Shown: positions 63,256 to 64,000 of the stretch, piece by piece
Position numbering within the stretch: the stretch's first letter is position 1
Layout: each line of letters starts with the position of its first letter
Assembly (NCBI RefSeq): GCF_011047315.1
Contig: NZ_CP049259.1
Coordinates: forward strand, 1,860,001 to 1,924,000
DNA length: 64,000 nt
Direction: 5' to 3'
From: Altererythrobacter sp. BO-6
GTDB lineage: Bacteria; Pseudomonadota; Alphaproteobacteria; Sphingomonadales; Sphingomonadaceae
Made by a program: the position numbers and the translations under genes
The notes under the pieces: model-generated
The model's input: only the letters and a program-made list of their open reading frames with translations
Told to the model about the DNA's origin: nothing
Database searches by the model: none

Positions 63256-64000
63256 TCAATTCACCGCGCGATCCTTGCCTTCCCAATAGGGCGCGCGCAG
63301 CTCGCGCCGCAGGATCTTGCCGCTGGGGTTGCGCGGCAGCGCGGCGATGAAGTCGACCGATTTGGGGCATTTGTAGCCGGCAATATGCTGGCGTGCGTGG
63401 GCGATCACTTCGGCTTCGCTCAAGCTCTCGCCCTCTTTCACGACCACGCAGGCCTTGACCGCCTCGCCCCATTTCTCGTCCGGCACGCCGATCACCGCGA
63501 CATCGGCCACCTTGGGGTGGGCGTAGATCGCGTTCTCGACCTCTGCAGGATAGACGTTCTCTCCGCCGGAGATGATCATGTCCTTCACCCGGTCATGGAT
63601 GTAGAGATAGCCGTCCTCGTCGAGGTAACCGGCGTCGCCGGTGCGCAGCCAGCCTTCGGCATCGATCGTTGCCGCCGTGGCCTCGGGATTGTTCCAGTAA
63701 CCGCGCATGTTCTTCGACGAGCGCGTGGCGATTTCGCCCACGGTGCCGGTCGGCACCTCCTTGCCCGCTTCATCGATGATCTTGACCTCGACACCGGGCA
63801 GCGGCGTGCCGACCGAGCGCATGCGCGGGCTTCCTTCAGGTACGTGGTCTTCGGGATCGAGCGCGACGATCGTGCCGCTAGTCTCGGTCATTCCGTACAT
63901 CTGCACAAAGCCGCAGCCGAGCACCTCCATCGCGCGCTTCATCAGCTCCAACGGAATCGGCGAGGCGCCATAGGTGATGTATTTCAGGAGGCTGAAATCA
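63256..64000 (-). CDS. long-chain-type acyl-CoA ligase (partial, N-terminus off the window)
   Basis: The C-terminal 247 codons of an AMP-forming acyl-CoA synthetase, running in from the right edge. Visible: YITYGASPIPLELMKR, VQMYGMTETSGTIVAL, LRTGDAGYLDEDGYLYIHDR, SGGENVYPAEVENAI and a final PSGKILRREL with the catalytic Lys. The start lies beyond the window; the ATG at 63951 is internal. Substrate unknown; with VOC and NTF2-fold genes it forms an operon. Confidence 0.92.
   Translation of the reverse strand, partial: DFSLLKYITYGASPIPLELMKRAMEVLGCGFVQMYGMTETSGTIVALDPEDHVPEGSPRMRSVGTPLPGVEVKIIDEAGKEVPTGTVGEIATRSSKNMRGYWNNPEATAATIDAEGWLRTGDAGYLDEDGYLYIHDRVKDMIISGGENVYPAEVENAIYAHPKVADVAVIGVPDEKWGEAVKACVVVKEGESLSEAEVIAHARQHIAGYKCPKSVDFIAALPRNPSGKILRRELRAPYWEGKDRAVN

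Overview
The window is chromosomal DNA of roughly 62-65% GC from an alphaproteobacterium, most likely a sphingomonad (Sphingomonadales, Erythrobacter/Altererythrobacter/Novosphingobium-like). The main pointers are a DUF1153 cell-cycle regulator of the SciP type, a DnaJ-like/YihY/FabI gene run, a DUF3035 lipoprotein downstream of lspA, and many SDR, P450, Rieske and NTF2-like catabolic genes. No prophage, plasmid replication gene, transposase, rRNA or CRISPR array was seen.

1-32 kb is mostly housekeeping. On the minus strand lie a partial O-antigen-ligase-like gene and the dnaJ-like/yihY/fabI run. Then come pdxH/CDF/phzF (+), a class-C serine hydrolase (-), mnmA (-), a short conserved gene plus sciP (+), a GlsB-type membrane protein, an RND efflux pair with a DUF445 gene (+), a lower-GC secreted protein (-), etfBA and sucC (-), a CysQ-like phosphatase, an OmpA lipoprotein and a HlyC/CorC protein. 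A very tight minus-strand run gpmA-purE-purK-folA-ribF-ileS-lspA-DUF3035 follows, and a tRNA-Thr(GGT) ends the block.

32-64 kb is an accessory catabolic region rich in CoA-ester and oxygenase chemistry. It holds seven SDRs, two P450s, one Rieske oxygenase, two acyl-CoA dehydrogenases, a lipid-transfer-type thiolase with a DUF35 partner, two acyl-CoA ligases (one partial) and a ketosteroid-dehydrogenase-like flavoprotein. It also holds two MDR reductases, two ThuA-like proteins, five NTF2/SnoaL-like proteins, two related VOC proteins, a bis-MGD molybdenum enzyme with mobA close by, and a TPP-dependent E1 alpha/beta pair with a free-standing lipoyl domain. The order P450 - acyl-CoA dehydrogenase - DUF35 - thiolase (50.0 to 46.1 kb) resembles the mycobacterial igr sterol side-chain operon. 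A steroid, terpenoid or other branched alicyclic substrate is therefore the best working guess. A solo LuxR-type regulator sits divergent from an acyl-CoA ligase. No ferredoxin or ferredoxin reductase for the oxygenases is in the window.

Two genes, etfA and one acyl-CoA dehydrogenase, carry single-base frameshifts that are either real lesions or sequence errors. Several intergenic gaps in the accessory half hold dispersed palindromic repeats whose stems change in a compensatory way. No gene-free stretch exceeds 300 bases; the larger gaps (199 b at 1173-1371, 229 b at 10550-10778, 223 b at 32026-32248, 231 b at 39547-39777) hold only the terminators, possible promoter and repeats listed, and I saw nothing in 1173-1371.
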